This document shows positions 1 through 10,319 of a stretch of 64,000 nt of DNA, piece by piece. The stretch spans positions 46,282,412-46,346,411 of the forward strand of contig OW799234.1 of assembly GCA_941918925.1 (NCBI GenBank), in the 5' to 3' direction. The stretch's first letter is position 1; each line of letters begins with the position of its first letter. Both the position numbers and the translations under genes were made by a program. Below the pieces are notes generated by a model. The model saw only the letters and a list, made by a program, of their open reading frames with translations. It ran no database searches and was not told where the DNA came from. Source of the stretch: Phyto melanocephala. Lineage: Eukaryota; Arthropoda; Insecta; Diptera; Rhinophoridae.

Positions 1-289
1 CAATCAGGACGTCCTTTTCATCCGGCTTCGAGAGTTTTACGTTTCATTATCGCATTGGTTAATTGCGTGGTGTCGGTTAACTGTACCGAGATACAGTTGC
101 CTGGAGTCTCAATTGCACACATGCACTTTTAAAAAGAAGAATAATTTGGCGAAGAATAATCTGCCAACAAAATTTTTATAACCAAAAAAAAAAAAAAAAA
201 AAAAAAACACAATAATAATAATTTACATAATAATAATATAATAATAATTTACGAACGACGAAATGTCAATACAGGTGGTTCTCAAAGAT
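1..289. other. unassigned AT-rich sequence
   Basis: No ORF or repeat boundary that I can support. There is a poly-A run near 184-206 and AAT-rich simple sequence after it. The first 120 bases are less AT-rich and resemble no coding motif I recognise. Confidence 0.4.
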
Positions 290-299
290 AAAAAATAAG

Positions 300-836
300 A
301 TAACGTTGCACAAAAATAATTATAAGTTCTTGCAACCTAAAAAATTTTAATAATAGTAATAATATTATAAGTTTATAAGATATTTATGCAAATAATATCA
401 TTATATTCTTAATTACCTGAAAATAGAAAATGTTCAAGCAAATAGGACCAGTGCAGCTATCAAACCCTCTAAACACAATTTAGTTTCATTCAATAATTTT
501 GATGTGACCAATAGTCTCCTAGACATAACAACTTTCTTAAAAATTTTTTTTTGCTTTAATTTTATGTTTTATGTATATATGAAATTGAACTTTTTGCTTT
601 TCGCTTTGCTTTGATTTTTCTGACAGCTGGATATGATAAACTACCGATAAAAAATAGAGAAGACACTGATTTTAATGTAATTCAAATGGCAATTCTAAAT
701 GAATTACCTAAAAAAATAGAAATTTGCTTTGAAAATTTTGCATGGGAAAATTATTTAATTCGGTTCGTAATTAGGCTTTGAATTATAAATAAGACATCGA
801 ATTACGAATATCGTTGCCGTGGAAACATGCTATAAA
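300..836. repeat. interspersed repeat, inverted relative to 35925-36357
   Basis: The stretch around 440-620 is clearly similar, in reverse complement, to 35930-36060: both carry CTAAACACAATT / AATTGTGTTTAG next to a CAGTGCAGC / GCTGCACTGG block and an AAAGCAAAGCGAAAAG tract. Both copies end at a GGAAACATGCTATA motif (here about 821-834). This looks like an uncatalogued non-autonomous DNA element. Its ends and target duplication could not be fixed by eye. Confidence 0.5.
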
Positions 837-849
837 ATGTTACAAGAAT

Positions 850-3284
850 ATTTAACTACATATGTATAATTATAACAAAATGGTTCATAGTATTAAAATA
901 AACAACAAATACAATTATTAAAAAGGAATATAAGTCATAAAAAAATGTTAAATAAAAAAAAGCATTATGAAAAAAGTTATGTGAAAACATTTTGAAACTG
1001 TTAGCATTACGATTTAGTTTTTGATTGCAAAGACGAGCAGCATGAAAAAAAACTGCCATTCGGAGACTAAGGTTTGATGCCTTGGAATTATAATATTATG
1101 GTTCCTTTGAGATTGCAAAGACGTACATATCTTCTCAAACAAATATTTGGTGGTTTAAGTGTTTATCACTATGTGTAAAAAAATAAGTGTTCGGATTTTC
1201 TAAATATTTTTAAAAGAGACTCCATATAGACTGTTTGAAACGGATGAAACACGATCGAAACGTCTTAGACGGTACACATATCTCAAAATATTGTTGAATA
1301 AAGTATTTAATTTTTTTTTTGCTTACTGAATTACAGTTTGCAAACAGTTCACATCTATAAATTAAACTAGGAATCAGATACAAATGTATTGGCATGTAAA
1401 AGTCTTATCCTCAATGGTGTAAAGTATTTTGTCAACCAAAGGGCCCGTAACTTAATTTAGGACTGACCAACTAAAGAGTTCACATGATCGTTCCAAGTGA
1501 GACTATTATTAAAAATTATTCCCAAATTTTTCGCTGCTTTCACAATCTCAATATTCTCACCATTTATGACAATATTATCAGCAATGGTGGGAACAATGGT
1601 ATGAGTAATATTTTTTCTACATATAATAATGCACTAAGATTTGCTCATGTTCAAACAGAGCCCGTTGGCAGAAGCCCACAGGTATATTTTGTTTATTTCA
1701 GAATTTACAGACGATATATCCAAAGCAATACTACATCATCCGCATACAAGTGCACTTTGCAATTGAATAATTGTTCAGGCAAATCATTTACATATATCGA
1801 AAAAAGAAGTGGCCCCAAAATAGAGCCCTGTGGCACTCCTTTAGTTTGGGATAAAGAGTTTGATCAAGAGTCATTTATAAAAAACCGATTGTGCTCGCGC
1901 CGAAACGTAAGATAAAATGAGATTGGTAGATGTTTTGGCAAATCGAAAAAAGTAACTTAGTTTATTAATGAGCATCTGATGATCCACTGTGTCAAATGCC
2001 TTCGAATGATCAAGAAGCACTAAAAAGTTAATAGATAGATAGCACAAAATGGCTATACGCAAAGAAAAACCATGGTTACGGCATGATCACGACGGTCATA
2101 TTTTAGTTTCTATAACAACATTTGGTTGTCGAAAACAAGTAATAGTTATTTTTGTTTCACTTCATCACATATTTTGTCACGATAATCAAGCATTTGTTTG
2201 AATTGTATCATTAATTGTTTACTTTTTGTAAAAACTTCAAAATGGTTATCATTTAAAAGTATTATGATTTAAAACAAATAATTTCACAAAAAAATAACAT
2301 TATATTCAAAAGCATTAAAAATTACAAATACTCATTAAACAATAGGTGAGACCAAGTCATATTTATTCATCAGGTACTCTTGATTCGTCAGCTGATTATT
2401 TTTTTTTATTACTTTTTTTAATTTCAGCTGTCATAATACATAAATAAAAAACAATTTTCTCTCTTTTCAAATTAATTTCAAATGTCAAACTTCATATATA
2501 AAAAATATAAACAAAAAATTCTCTCCGAACTGCAATGACCTGATGAATAAATATGCCTTGAGGTGAGACAACAGTATGATTACAAATTAATCAAGCTATG
2601 ATTTTTTTTAATAATCATTTGATTTCAACTGTTCTTCTTCTTGCTAAATAATTTTTTTTTAAATTTATTTATTTTTAATTATTTTAAAAGTTTGAAATGT
2701 CAAAAAAATTAACAAAAATTTTAAAAAATTAAAGAAAATTTAAAAATAAACGAGAAAATGTAAAAAATTTGGTATAAAAATTGCAATTAAATTAGTAAGT
2801 ACAATCAACAAAGATTGTCGATTTTAAATGTAGTTATATATATGATTATTGAATGATACTTTAATTAAACATAATAATGGTAACTGGTTTTAACGATAAT
2901 CATACAATTCAATCATAGTATGTTGCTCTTCGATTATGGTTACCACAACCATATTTTTTCTTTGCGTGTATTTAACGGATAGTTTTCCAAGTTTACCGAG
3001 AGTCCATTGCCGACCTAAACCGTTGGAAATAATGTTCGGATTTGACACGTTCAATTCTTCTATTGACAACATTTCTTGCAAAAAAAACTTTAGGAATTCT
3101 AAATTTTTTCCTAAGCCACATCTATTATGCGTATGGCATCCCTGACAGCTTCCGTACACCAGGGTTTTTGTTTTCGAGTAATCTTTTTATATTTAAGTGG
3201 TACATTTTCGCTGTAAACGTACTGAATATTGTGCTCCAAGAAAGAAGATTGATCATCGACTGAAGGCATATAATAAATATCATG
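850..3284 (-). pseudogene. old CR1-like LINE ORF2, 3' part (RT), interrupted
   Basis: Read on the minus strand this is a decayed relative of the intact ORF2 at 7203-10010. Near 3284-3150 it matches the end of the endonuclease (SVDDQ, VPLKYK, KPW). Near 2062-1900 it has the RT block LVLLDHSKAFDTVDH. Antisense of 1500-1870 covers the PQG / YADD region, and 1395-1210 matches the IPSLIYRCELFANC segment. Traces of the C-terminus run to about 900. There are many stops and frameshifts, and a hAT MITE sits at 2353-2561. The 5' part of the same element is at 26268-26975, split off by the BEL insertion. The clade call (CR1/Jockey group) rests on the style of the RT motifs only. Confidence 0.8.
2353..2561. 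mobile_element. hAT-type MITE, CAAGGCATATTTATTCAT family
   Basis: Short non-autonomous element with inverted ends (CAAGTCATATTTATTCATC at the left, GATGAATAAATATGCCTTG at the right). It is flanked by the direct repeat GGTGAGAC (2345-2352 and 2562-2569); an 8-bp target duplication is typical of hAT. No coding capacity. Relatives lie at 30310-31429, 40357-40562 and 47823-48842, with fragments at 37510 and 56130. Confidence 0.85.
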
Positions 3285-3622
3285 TGTTGAACCGAGTTCA
3301 ACCCTGCGCGAAACCCCCTATTGTTTCAACGGTTTACGTTCGGCAATAACCATATTGTGCATAAAATATATACATATATTATGTATACCTGGTTTTTTTA
3401 TATTTCTGTTTTTTTTTTGTTAAATACTTCTTTTATTTTCCCCCACATTCCGTTATAACTGAATTTTTCATTTCTTAATTTAAGTAACCTTTTTCTTGTA
3501 AATAACTTTAGTTTTTAGTCTTGAATAAACCGCCAATAAGTTAAGTTGAATTAATTCTATTGGAACTTTTGTTTTATTGAAACTCCATTTTTTTATTGCT
3601 TTGGGAGACACCCTCAGCAACA
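3285..3622 (+). repeat. 5' LTR of the BEL/Pao element
   Basis: 338 bp, TGTTGAAC at the start and CAGCAACA at the end. It matches the 3' LTR at 25925-26267 almost throughout. A GAATAAACCGCC segment in the 3' third may act as the polyadenylation signal (AATAAA). It is followed after two bases by TGGTCCTTCGAAG, in the place of a tRNA primer-binding site (TGG start); I could not assign the tRNA. Confidence 0.93.
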
Positions 3623-4234
3623 TTTGGTCCTTCGAAGAGTTCTGGAAGTAGCCAGAACTGGAGAGAATCATAGACAGGTTGGTCTACTGATACAACAGGC
3701 AGTTATACACTCGTATTAACTCCACTTGCAACGCACGACAGACAAAGGGTCTGAAAGGAAACGTGCTAAAATTACTTCAACATTCATCGAGAGTGAAGGG
3801 AGTAATAAATTCAGGACGATACTCATTGGACATCCCGATCCAGTGCAGCTGTCAGCACTTTTGTGGAAGACCAATAGCGGTCACCTATATGAAAATTGAG
3901 CTACAAAATAAAGGCATTCATTCATAAAGGTATTTCAAGAGGAAATAGATTGGTATGTATGGTGATTTTTTTTTTTTTTTTTTCCGTGTGGAGTCGTTTG
4001 CTTATTTTTACTCCCATCGGACGCGTCCCCAGGTGGCGGATAGGGGGGGTGGATGTGGTGTGGGGGGCCAGGGCGCTTCATAGAGTGGGAAAGACCTACC
4101 CATCTAAATGAGCAGAGATTTGTCGCATTATGTAGTGATCAGATCCCATACACTACCTCTGACCCTAGGGGTTCCTAGAACTCCTCGCGAACCAAATAAA
4201 AATAAGATAGGGCGGTTCCCAAAATAAACCAAAT

Positions 4235-5470
4235 ATGAACGAGGAAATTAAAGAAATAAAAGTTACGGTACGGAGCCTAACTTGGCTTCCGTTATTGATA
4301 AAGCATCAAGAAGAATAGAGAACGAGGGATCGGATCCAAGGGTGAGCTTTAAGCATCCCCAGCCACACAAGACAGGCGAGGATTCCGACACCTCTGACTC
4401 AAATATAGAAGATGCTGACACTACGGTGTTATGCACAAAGGATACCTCTGAGGTAGATAAAATGGTTGAGGAAGTAAGTGCAAGCATTGCCAAACTCACC
4501 ACAGACAAAATAAGAACTCTCTCCGGAGCGCAGCAAAGGAAGACTGCCAAAAAGAAACAGAGAGTAAATAAGAAAGGTCAGCGGGATGTCCCTAAAGAGA
4601 AAGACTCATCTACACCCATTTCTACCGAAAAGGGTAAGAGGATTCGATCTCCAGAGGAACAGAACACCGTTGGCAATACTAAAAAGAAAAAAAGTTACCA
4701 GCAGGGAAGTAAAACGGTTAGCATTTCCCAACTCCCGAAAGAAGACCCTCCGGTTAATCTGAAAGGAGAAGGAAATGAACCAATAGCTTCAACCTCAAAA
4801 CAGGCGAAAGCGGTAGCTAAAAATACAGGTGATGATGAAACAGCCGGAAAAAAAACCCCACCATCACGTAAAAGAAAGCCGGAAGAAAAATCGGCTAAGG
4901 AGCAACCCACGTATGCGAAAGTGGCCAGAAGGAAGATGACAGAGGAGCTATGCTATGCTGTTATCGACTCCAATAGCGCATCGGGCAAAATTCCAATGGC
5001 ACATCAGAAGGAAGTAGAGAATGCCATAAATGAGAGGATTGTGCAGTATGTCCTGGAAGCAGATGATAATGCTCCACAGATCCATATAGATAGCTGTAGG
5101 TTCGCCAGGGAAGTACTGTTTCTACAACTAGAATCAGACACCTGCGCACATTTTATGAAAGACCTAGTGGGAGGCATACCAGCCCCATGGGAGGGTGGCA
5201 AACTTGCCATGGTGAAAAAGGCCGATATCCCATCCCTAACCAAGGTTTCATTTTTCGTTAAAGGTTGGGCAGCAAACTTGATAGCAAGGCCATGCTTAGG
5301 ATCATTGGCAAGCAAAATAGAGGTCTGGAAGTAGACAAATGGGAGGTTTTCCATCGTGAGGAAACTGACGATGGCACCCTGGTAGTTGCAGGAGTGGATA
5401 AACCCTCCATGTCTTACCTCGAGGAGCAAAAAGGGAAGGTGTACTTCGCGAGTACAACTATTTTTTTCAA
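4235..5470 (+). pseudogene. LOA-like LINE ORF1 (nucleic-acid-binding, Gag-like)
   Basis: A Lys/Glu-rich N-terminal half (about 4282-4900) precedes a structured C-terminal domain (about 4930-5470) with no CCHC knuckles. The probable ATG is at 4235, followed by a frameshift near 4270-4280: the open frame from 4282 begins with TTG, so that is unlikely to be the true start. A second frameshift near 5270-5300 moves the C-terminal part (GLEVDKWEVF onward) into the frame that runs into ORF2. In an active element the product would coat the LINE RNA. Here two frameshifts make it a pseudogene. Confidence 0.75.
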
Positions 5471-5624
5471 AGTTGGTAAGACGCCCATTGGTTGGACACA
5501 TAATCCAACGGAGAAGAAAGACCCTGACGTAGAAGCAAAGGAGGCTAAAGAGGATGAAGGCCACCCCAATGAAGAGGGAGGAGTTGGAGATAACTCAATC
5601 CCAAGAAGAATCTCTTTTAGCCGA

Positions 5625-6866
5625 ACAACAATGATACTGCTCTTGCAGATCAATCTCCATCGAAGCAGAAAGGCTACACAAGCTTTGATGGAAAATATAA
5701 CTAAAGGTAAGGTACACATAGTTCTCATTCAGGAACCCTGGACTGTTAAAGACAGAGTTACTGGATTGAATGAGTGTGATTACCAATTATTTTATGCTAA
5801 AACTGGGTCTCGACCCAGAACATGTATACTTTGTCATAAGGAAATAAATTTTCTTTTTTCCCCAGATTTATCTACAGCGGACGCCACTACCTTAATACAT
5901 GGCTCACGCAATTTAATGCTGGCATCGGTGTACCAACCTTCTGATGCTCCGACACTACCACCAACGTCGGATTTAAGAAGTATGATAACATCGACAAGGA
6001 GAACAGGTAGGAATATTTTAATAGGTTGTGATGCGAACTCGCATCACCTCTCTTGGGGCAGCACGAACTGTAACAAGAGAGGAGACGCCCTATGGGAATT
6101 CCTAAATGCTCATAACTTATTTACCCTTAACTCAGGTAATAAACCTACATTTATTAACAGAATTAGGGAAGAGGTAATTGATATGACTATATGTTCAGAA
6201 AATTTAATTGATGAAATTTGCGATTGGCACGTATCTGATATGCACTCTTATTCGGACCATCGCTATATTTTTATGACCTTAACTCATCCGCCACCGGAAC
6301 CGGTGACTTTTAGGAATAAGGCCAGGACGGACTGGCCAAATTTTAGGTTAAGTCTTCAACATAAACTCGAAAATTATCCAGAACCGGATGAAAATCTGGA
6401 CACGATAGATTCGATGGTGGGAAGACTGACTGCCGATTTTAGGGAAACTTTTGAGGAGCATTGTCCACTCCGACAAAGGCGAACCCCAAGGGAAAAGCCC
6501 TGGATGACAGGTGAACTGATTAATCTCAGGAAAGAAACCCGAAGGCTATTTAACAGAGCCTATCGAAAGAAACAATTAGTATACTGGGACGATTACAGTG
6601 AGAAGCTCAGAATATACAACAAAGCAATAAGAATCGCCAAACGCAGATCCTGGAGGCTTTTTTGCAATCAGGTGGACAGCGTGAATGACGCTTCTAGAAT
6701 TAAGAAATTCCTTTCGAAAACCCACACCCAACCGGAAACCCTCGTTGACTCGAACGGGAAAAGGTCGGAGACGATGGAGGATACGCTAGGAATACTGATA
6801 GAGGCACACTTCCAAACGGAAATGGCGGATGACGGACGGCTTGGTTTATATAAAAATGTCTGCTAA
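5625..6866 (+). pseudogene. LOA-like LINE ORF2, AP-endonuclease part
   Basis: From about 5630 (LLLQINLHRSRKATQALM) the frame encodes an exonuclease/endonuclease/phosphatase fold: IQEPW, then the GCDANSHH block at about 6026-6050, and DMHSYSDHRYIF with the catalytic D/H pair near 6240. A basic linker region follows (RQRRTPREKPWM, RRLFNRAYRKK). The endonuclease would nick target DNA to prime reverse transcription. The frame ends at 6866 inside the 5' part of the nested CR1-like LINE; the RT half resumes near 10320. Confidence 0.8.
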
Positions 6867-9800
6867 TGACCAAGCAATACATATTGATGAGTTGGAGCAT
6901 CTCAACAATTTATTTCGAAATCCCGACGGATCTTCTTCTGCTGCTTGTGACTATCGTGATGTTGCTGATTAAAAGGAATCATAATATAAAAATTACGTCA
7001 TCGCTTTGTCCTTTTTCGTATTTATTTAAACTTTTTTGCTTATTTTTTAACTTTTATAGCATTTATAAATTGTCAATTATTTTAGCTATATATAATTTTT
7101 TATTCGTTGTTGGTTTTACTAATAATCGTAATAAGTTAACTAGACGTGAGAATATAATATACTACTCGTGCGTTACTTTTTCGTATCCTTCATTAAACTT
7201 TAATGGTCAATTTAAATAATAATAGGGTTAACTCCAGAGACGGCATTGGGACGATGATAAAAGTTTTGGTTAATCAAAGGAGAGGTATTAAAATCTGTCA
7301 CATAAATGCCCAAAGCTTGAGGCCTAAGATTGAGGAATTCAGATTTATTTTTGAGAATTCCGGTGTAGATTTGATATGTGTATCTGAAACATGGTTTAAA
7401 CCTGATTTCACTGATTTATCAGTATCTTTGAAAGGATACAATATCAGGAGGGTTGATAGAAATGGGTATGGTGGTGTGGCAATTTATGCGAAAAAGGGAA
7501 TTGCAGTCAAAGTTCTCAGTAAGTCTACAGATAATGTCTTGGTTACTGGTGTCGATAGATCTGTGGAATATTTATTTCTGGAAGTAAATTGTGAGGGAAG
7601 GAAACTATTATTGGGTTGTGTTTATAGACCCAATAATCGTATTTGTATGGAGAGATTTATGAACACTCTGGGAACATACACTGTTACATACGAGGATGTT
7701 ATTATTACAGGCGACTTTAATTCAAACATTTTAGTAAACTCTGATCTTACAGACAACATGCTCACACTTGGTCTTAATTCCCCAAACACAAATATTCCTA
7801 CACATTTTACAAGTACTAACAACACACTTCTTGACCTTTTCTTTGTCAGTGATACTTCGAAAGTATTGCTCTATGACCAATTGTCTGCATCTTGCTTTTC
7901 ACGTCATGACCTAATTTTCATGACGTTTAATTTTCAATTGAATGTGAATGAACAATTTGTTAGTTATCGGGACTTTAAAAGCATTGACTACGCTAGGTTA
8001 GAGGAAGAATATTTTAGTATTGATTGGAGTGTGTTATATAATTTCATTTCTGTTGATGATCAGCTCTTTTTTCTGCAGAACAACATAAACTACTTATACG
8101 ATCTTGTGGTTCCCTTAAAGTCGAAGATTTTAAATAGACATAATAAGCCCTGGTTTACTCACGATATAGAACAGGCGATTTATAACAGAGACCTTCTATA
8201 TGCTCGATGGAAGCGTTTCAGAATCGCAGAATCGTATGATGAATATTGTGTATCACGTAGGATAACTAACAGATTAATTAGAAAAGCCAAATCTAACTAC
8301 TATGCTTCAAAGTTCTCTGCTGCCATTGGTTCGAAGAAAACTTGGCAAACAATTCGTGAAATTGGCATTGGCAATTCTCGTAGCCAAGAACCTTGTTCTG
8401 TCGATGCAAACATCCTAAATAACCAATTTTTAAATATTCCAAATGTTCAACCGAATTCGAATTACTATAATTTTTCTAATGATATTTTAAACAATAATTT
8501 CAATTTTGTAAACGTAAGTCAATGTGACGTATTATCCAGCCTACTATCGATAAAATCCAATGCAGTTGGTGTGGATGGGTTAGATCCTAGGTTTTTAAAA
8601 ATTCTTATTCCAAAACTTCTTCCTTTCATAACATTCGTTTTCAATAAAATTTTTACTACCAAACGATATCCTAAGATTTGGAAACTTGCTAAGATTATTC
8701 CCATTCCAAAATCTAGTTCTGATTACAGACCGATAGCAATCTTGCCATTCTTATCTAAAGTCTTTGAAAGATTAATTCATAACCAAGTTTCACAGTATCT
8801 TGAAACTAACAATATGCTCACTGATCGTCAATCTGGTTTTCGTAAAAATCACAGCTGTATAACTGCCCTCGTAGATGTTGCTGAGGATATAAGACAACAG
8901 ATAGACAACGGTAATGTTACCTTTTTAGTTCTCTTGGATCATTCTAGAGCGTTTGATACGGTTGACTACAATATTTTGTGTCTTAAACTTAAACATATGT
9001 TTAGATTTGCATCAAGTGCCACAGATCTCATACATTCATATCTAATTGATAGATATCAATACGTAGAAACTTCTACTTCAGTTTCAGGATCATTGCCATT
9101 AAGTCGAGGTGTTCCACAAGGTTCGATCTTAGGCCCTCTACTGTTTTCGTTATACGTGAATGATCTGCAGGGCAAACTCGAACACTGCAGGGTAAGGCTG
9201 TATGCAGATGATGTACAGCTTTATATCAGTTGCAGCAACACCGCGGTTGATGAATGTGTGAGGACCTTAAATCAGGAGTTAGGTCTTGTTAACGAGTGGG
9301 CCACCGCTAATGGGCTGGCAATTAATCCTTCTAAATCGAAGTGTTTGATTATTAAAAAGAGGCTTTTTAAACTTGACTGCAACCCCATTTTAACTTTAAA
9401 TAACCAGTCCATAGATATTGTAAGCTCTGCCAAAAATCTTGGTATATATTTTAATAACAACCTTACTTGGTCTAATCACGTTAACGTTGCATGTGGTAGA
9501 ATGTTCTCAATGCTAAGAAATCTATGGCAAACTCAATATTGTACTCCAACTAAAATTAGAATACTTCTTGCCAAAACTTATTTAATACCTATCTTATTGT
9601 ATGGTTGTGAACTATTTGCCAGTTGCGATAGTGAAAGTAAAAGAAAACTTAATGTGGCATTTAATAACATAATTCGGTACGTATATGGTCTAAAAAGATA
9701 TGACCATATCTCCCCCTACGTAACCTTGCTTTACGGTATTAGTTTTGATGATTATTTAAGAGTGCGTTGTTTACTGTTTATGCATAAAATTATATATACA

Positions 9801-10315
9801 CATCAGCCTGAACATCTCCATGAACGTTTAAATTTTTCAACACTTGATAGAGGCAAAAGAATTCTAGCATTTAGTCATCGAACGCTGATTTCTAAATACC
9901 ATTTCTTTATTAATGCTATCAGTCTCTGGAACGGAATCCCCTATAGATCACAAACCATTAGTAACGCACGACAATTCAGAAAATTTATTTTTGGTCATTT
10001 CTCACGTTAAAATACATACATATATAAATTTTGCTTGTATATTGTTTAAACTTATTTTATTATTGTTTTGTCTTATTTTATTTTATCTTATTTTATTAAA
10101 TTTTATTAACACTTTGTTATTAAATTTGGTTAATTTCTATATTTTGCTTTTCTTAATTTTTTATTTAATATTACTTACAATTTATGTTAAAAATTACACC
10201 TATTTTGTCATTATTTGCATATGCTCAGTTCCATACTGCAATATAAGACTTAAAGTCTTGTGTATGGGACATCGAAAAGAAATAAAAATAAAATAAATAA
10301 ATAAATAAAATAAAA
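6818..10315 (+). mobile_element. CR1-like LINE nested in the LOA-like element
   Basis: Contains one intact ORF2 (7203-10010), a short AT-rich stretch before it and a 3' UTR ending in ATAAATAAATAAATAAA-type repeats at about 10281-10315. Host ORF2 reading resumes right after (KAPGPDGI). The 3' edge is good to a few bases. The 5' edge is uncertain (6818-6866). A candidate imperfect duplication is TTCCAAAC (6810-6817) versus TTCCACAC (10316-10323). No ORF1 is visible, so the copy is probably 5'-truncated. Confidence 0.8.
7203..10010 (+). CDS. CR1-like LINE ORF2: endonuclease and reverse transcriptase, 935 aa
   Basis: A full uninterrupted frame. The N-terminal AP-endonuclease (residues about 30-260) has HINAQSLRPKIEEF, VSETWF, a TGDFNSN block and SRHDLIFM. 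The RT (about 470-740) has [49 protein letters not shown] and the catalytic LYADDVQLY. The C-terminal thumb/tail ends GHFSR. There is no RNase H. The endonuclease nicks the target and the RT copies the LINE RNA at the nick. The Met at 7203 is the first in frame and fits the usual start just before the endonuclease. This is the only LINE ORF in the window without stops, so this insertion is young. CR1 versus other Jockey-group clades is not settled. Confidence 0.9.
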   Translation: MVNLNNNRVNSRDGIGTMIKVLVNQRRGIKICHINAQSLRPKIEEFRFIFENSGVDLICVSETWFKPDFTDLSVSLKGYNIRRVDRNGYGGVAIYAKKGIAVKVLSKSTDNVLVTGVDRSVEYLFLEVNCEGRKLLLGCVYRPNNRICMERFMNTLGTYTVTYEDVIITGDFNSNILVNSDLTDNMLTLGLNSPNTNIPTHFTSTNNTLLDLFFVSDTSKVLLYDQLSASCFSRHDLIFMTFNFQLNVNEQFVSYRDFKSIDYARLEEEYFSIDWSVLYNFISVDDQLFFLQNNINYLYDLVVPLKSKILNRHNKPWFTHDIEQAIYNRDLLYARWKRFRIAESYDEYCVSRRITNRLIRKAKSNYYASKFSAAIGSKKTWQTIREIGIGNSRSQEPCSVDANILNNQFLNIPNVQPNSNYYNFSNDILNNNFNFVNVSQCDVLSSLLSIKSNAVGVDGLDPRFLKILIPKLLPFITFVFNKIFTTKRYPKIWKLAKIIPIPKSSSDYRPIAILPFLSKVFERLIHNQVSQYLETNNMLTDRQSGFRKNHSCITALVDVAEDIRQQIDNGNVTFLVLLDHSRAFDTVDYNILCLKLKHMFRFASSATDLIHSYLIDRYQYVETSTSVSGSLPLSRGVPQGSILGPLLFSLYVNDLQGKLEHCRVRLYADDVQLYISCSNTAVDECVRTLNQELGLVNEWATANGLAINPSKSKCLIIKKRLFKLDCNPILTLNNQSIDIVSSAKNLGIYFNNNLTWSNHVNVACGRMFSMLRNLWQTQYCTPTKIRILLAKTYLIPILLYGCELFASCDSESKRKLNVAFNNIIRYVYGLKRYDHISPYVTLLYGISFDDYLRVRCLLFMHKIIYTHQPEHLHERLNFSTLDRGKRILAFSHRTLISKYHFFINAISLWNGIPYRSQTISNARQFRKFIFGHFSR

Positions 10316-10319
10316 TTCC

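Noticed and set aside
1484..1915. 143-codon plus-strand ORF
   Set aside because: It is the antisense of the decayed CR1-like RT; the minus strand carries the recognisable RT text on both sides.
6866..7219. 117-codon ORF before the intact LINE ORF2, as a possible ORF1
   Set aside because: Hydrophobic, AT-driven composition, no ORF1 features, and it overlaps the LOA/CR1 junction.
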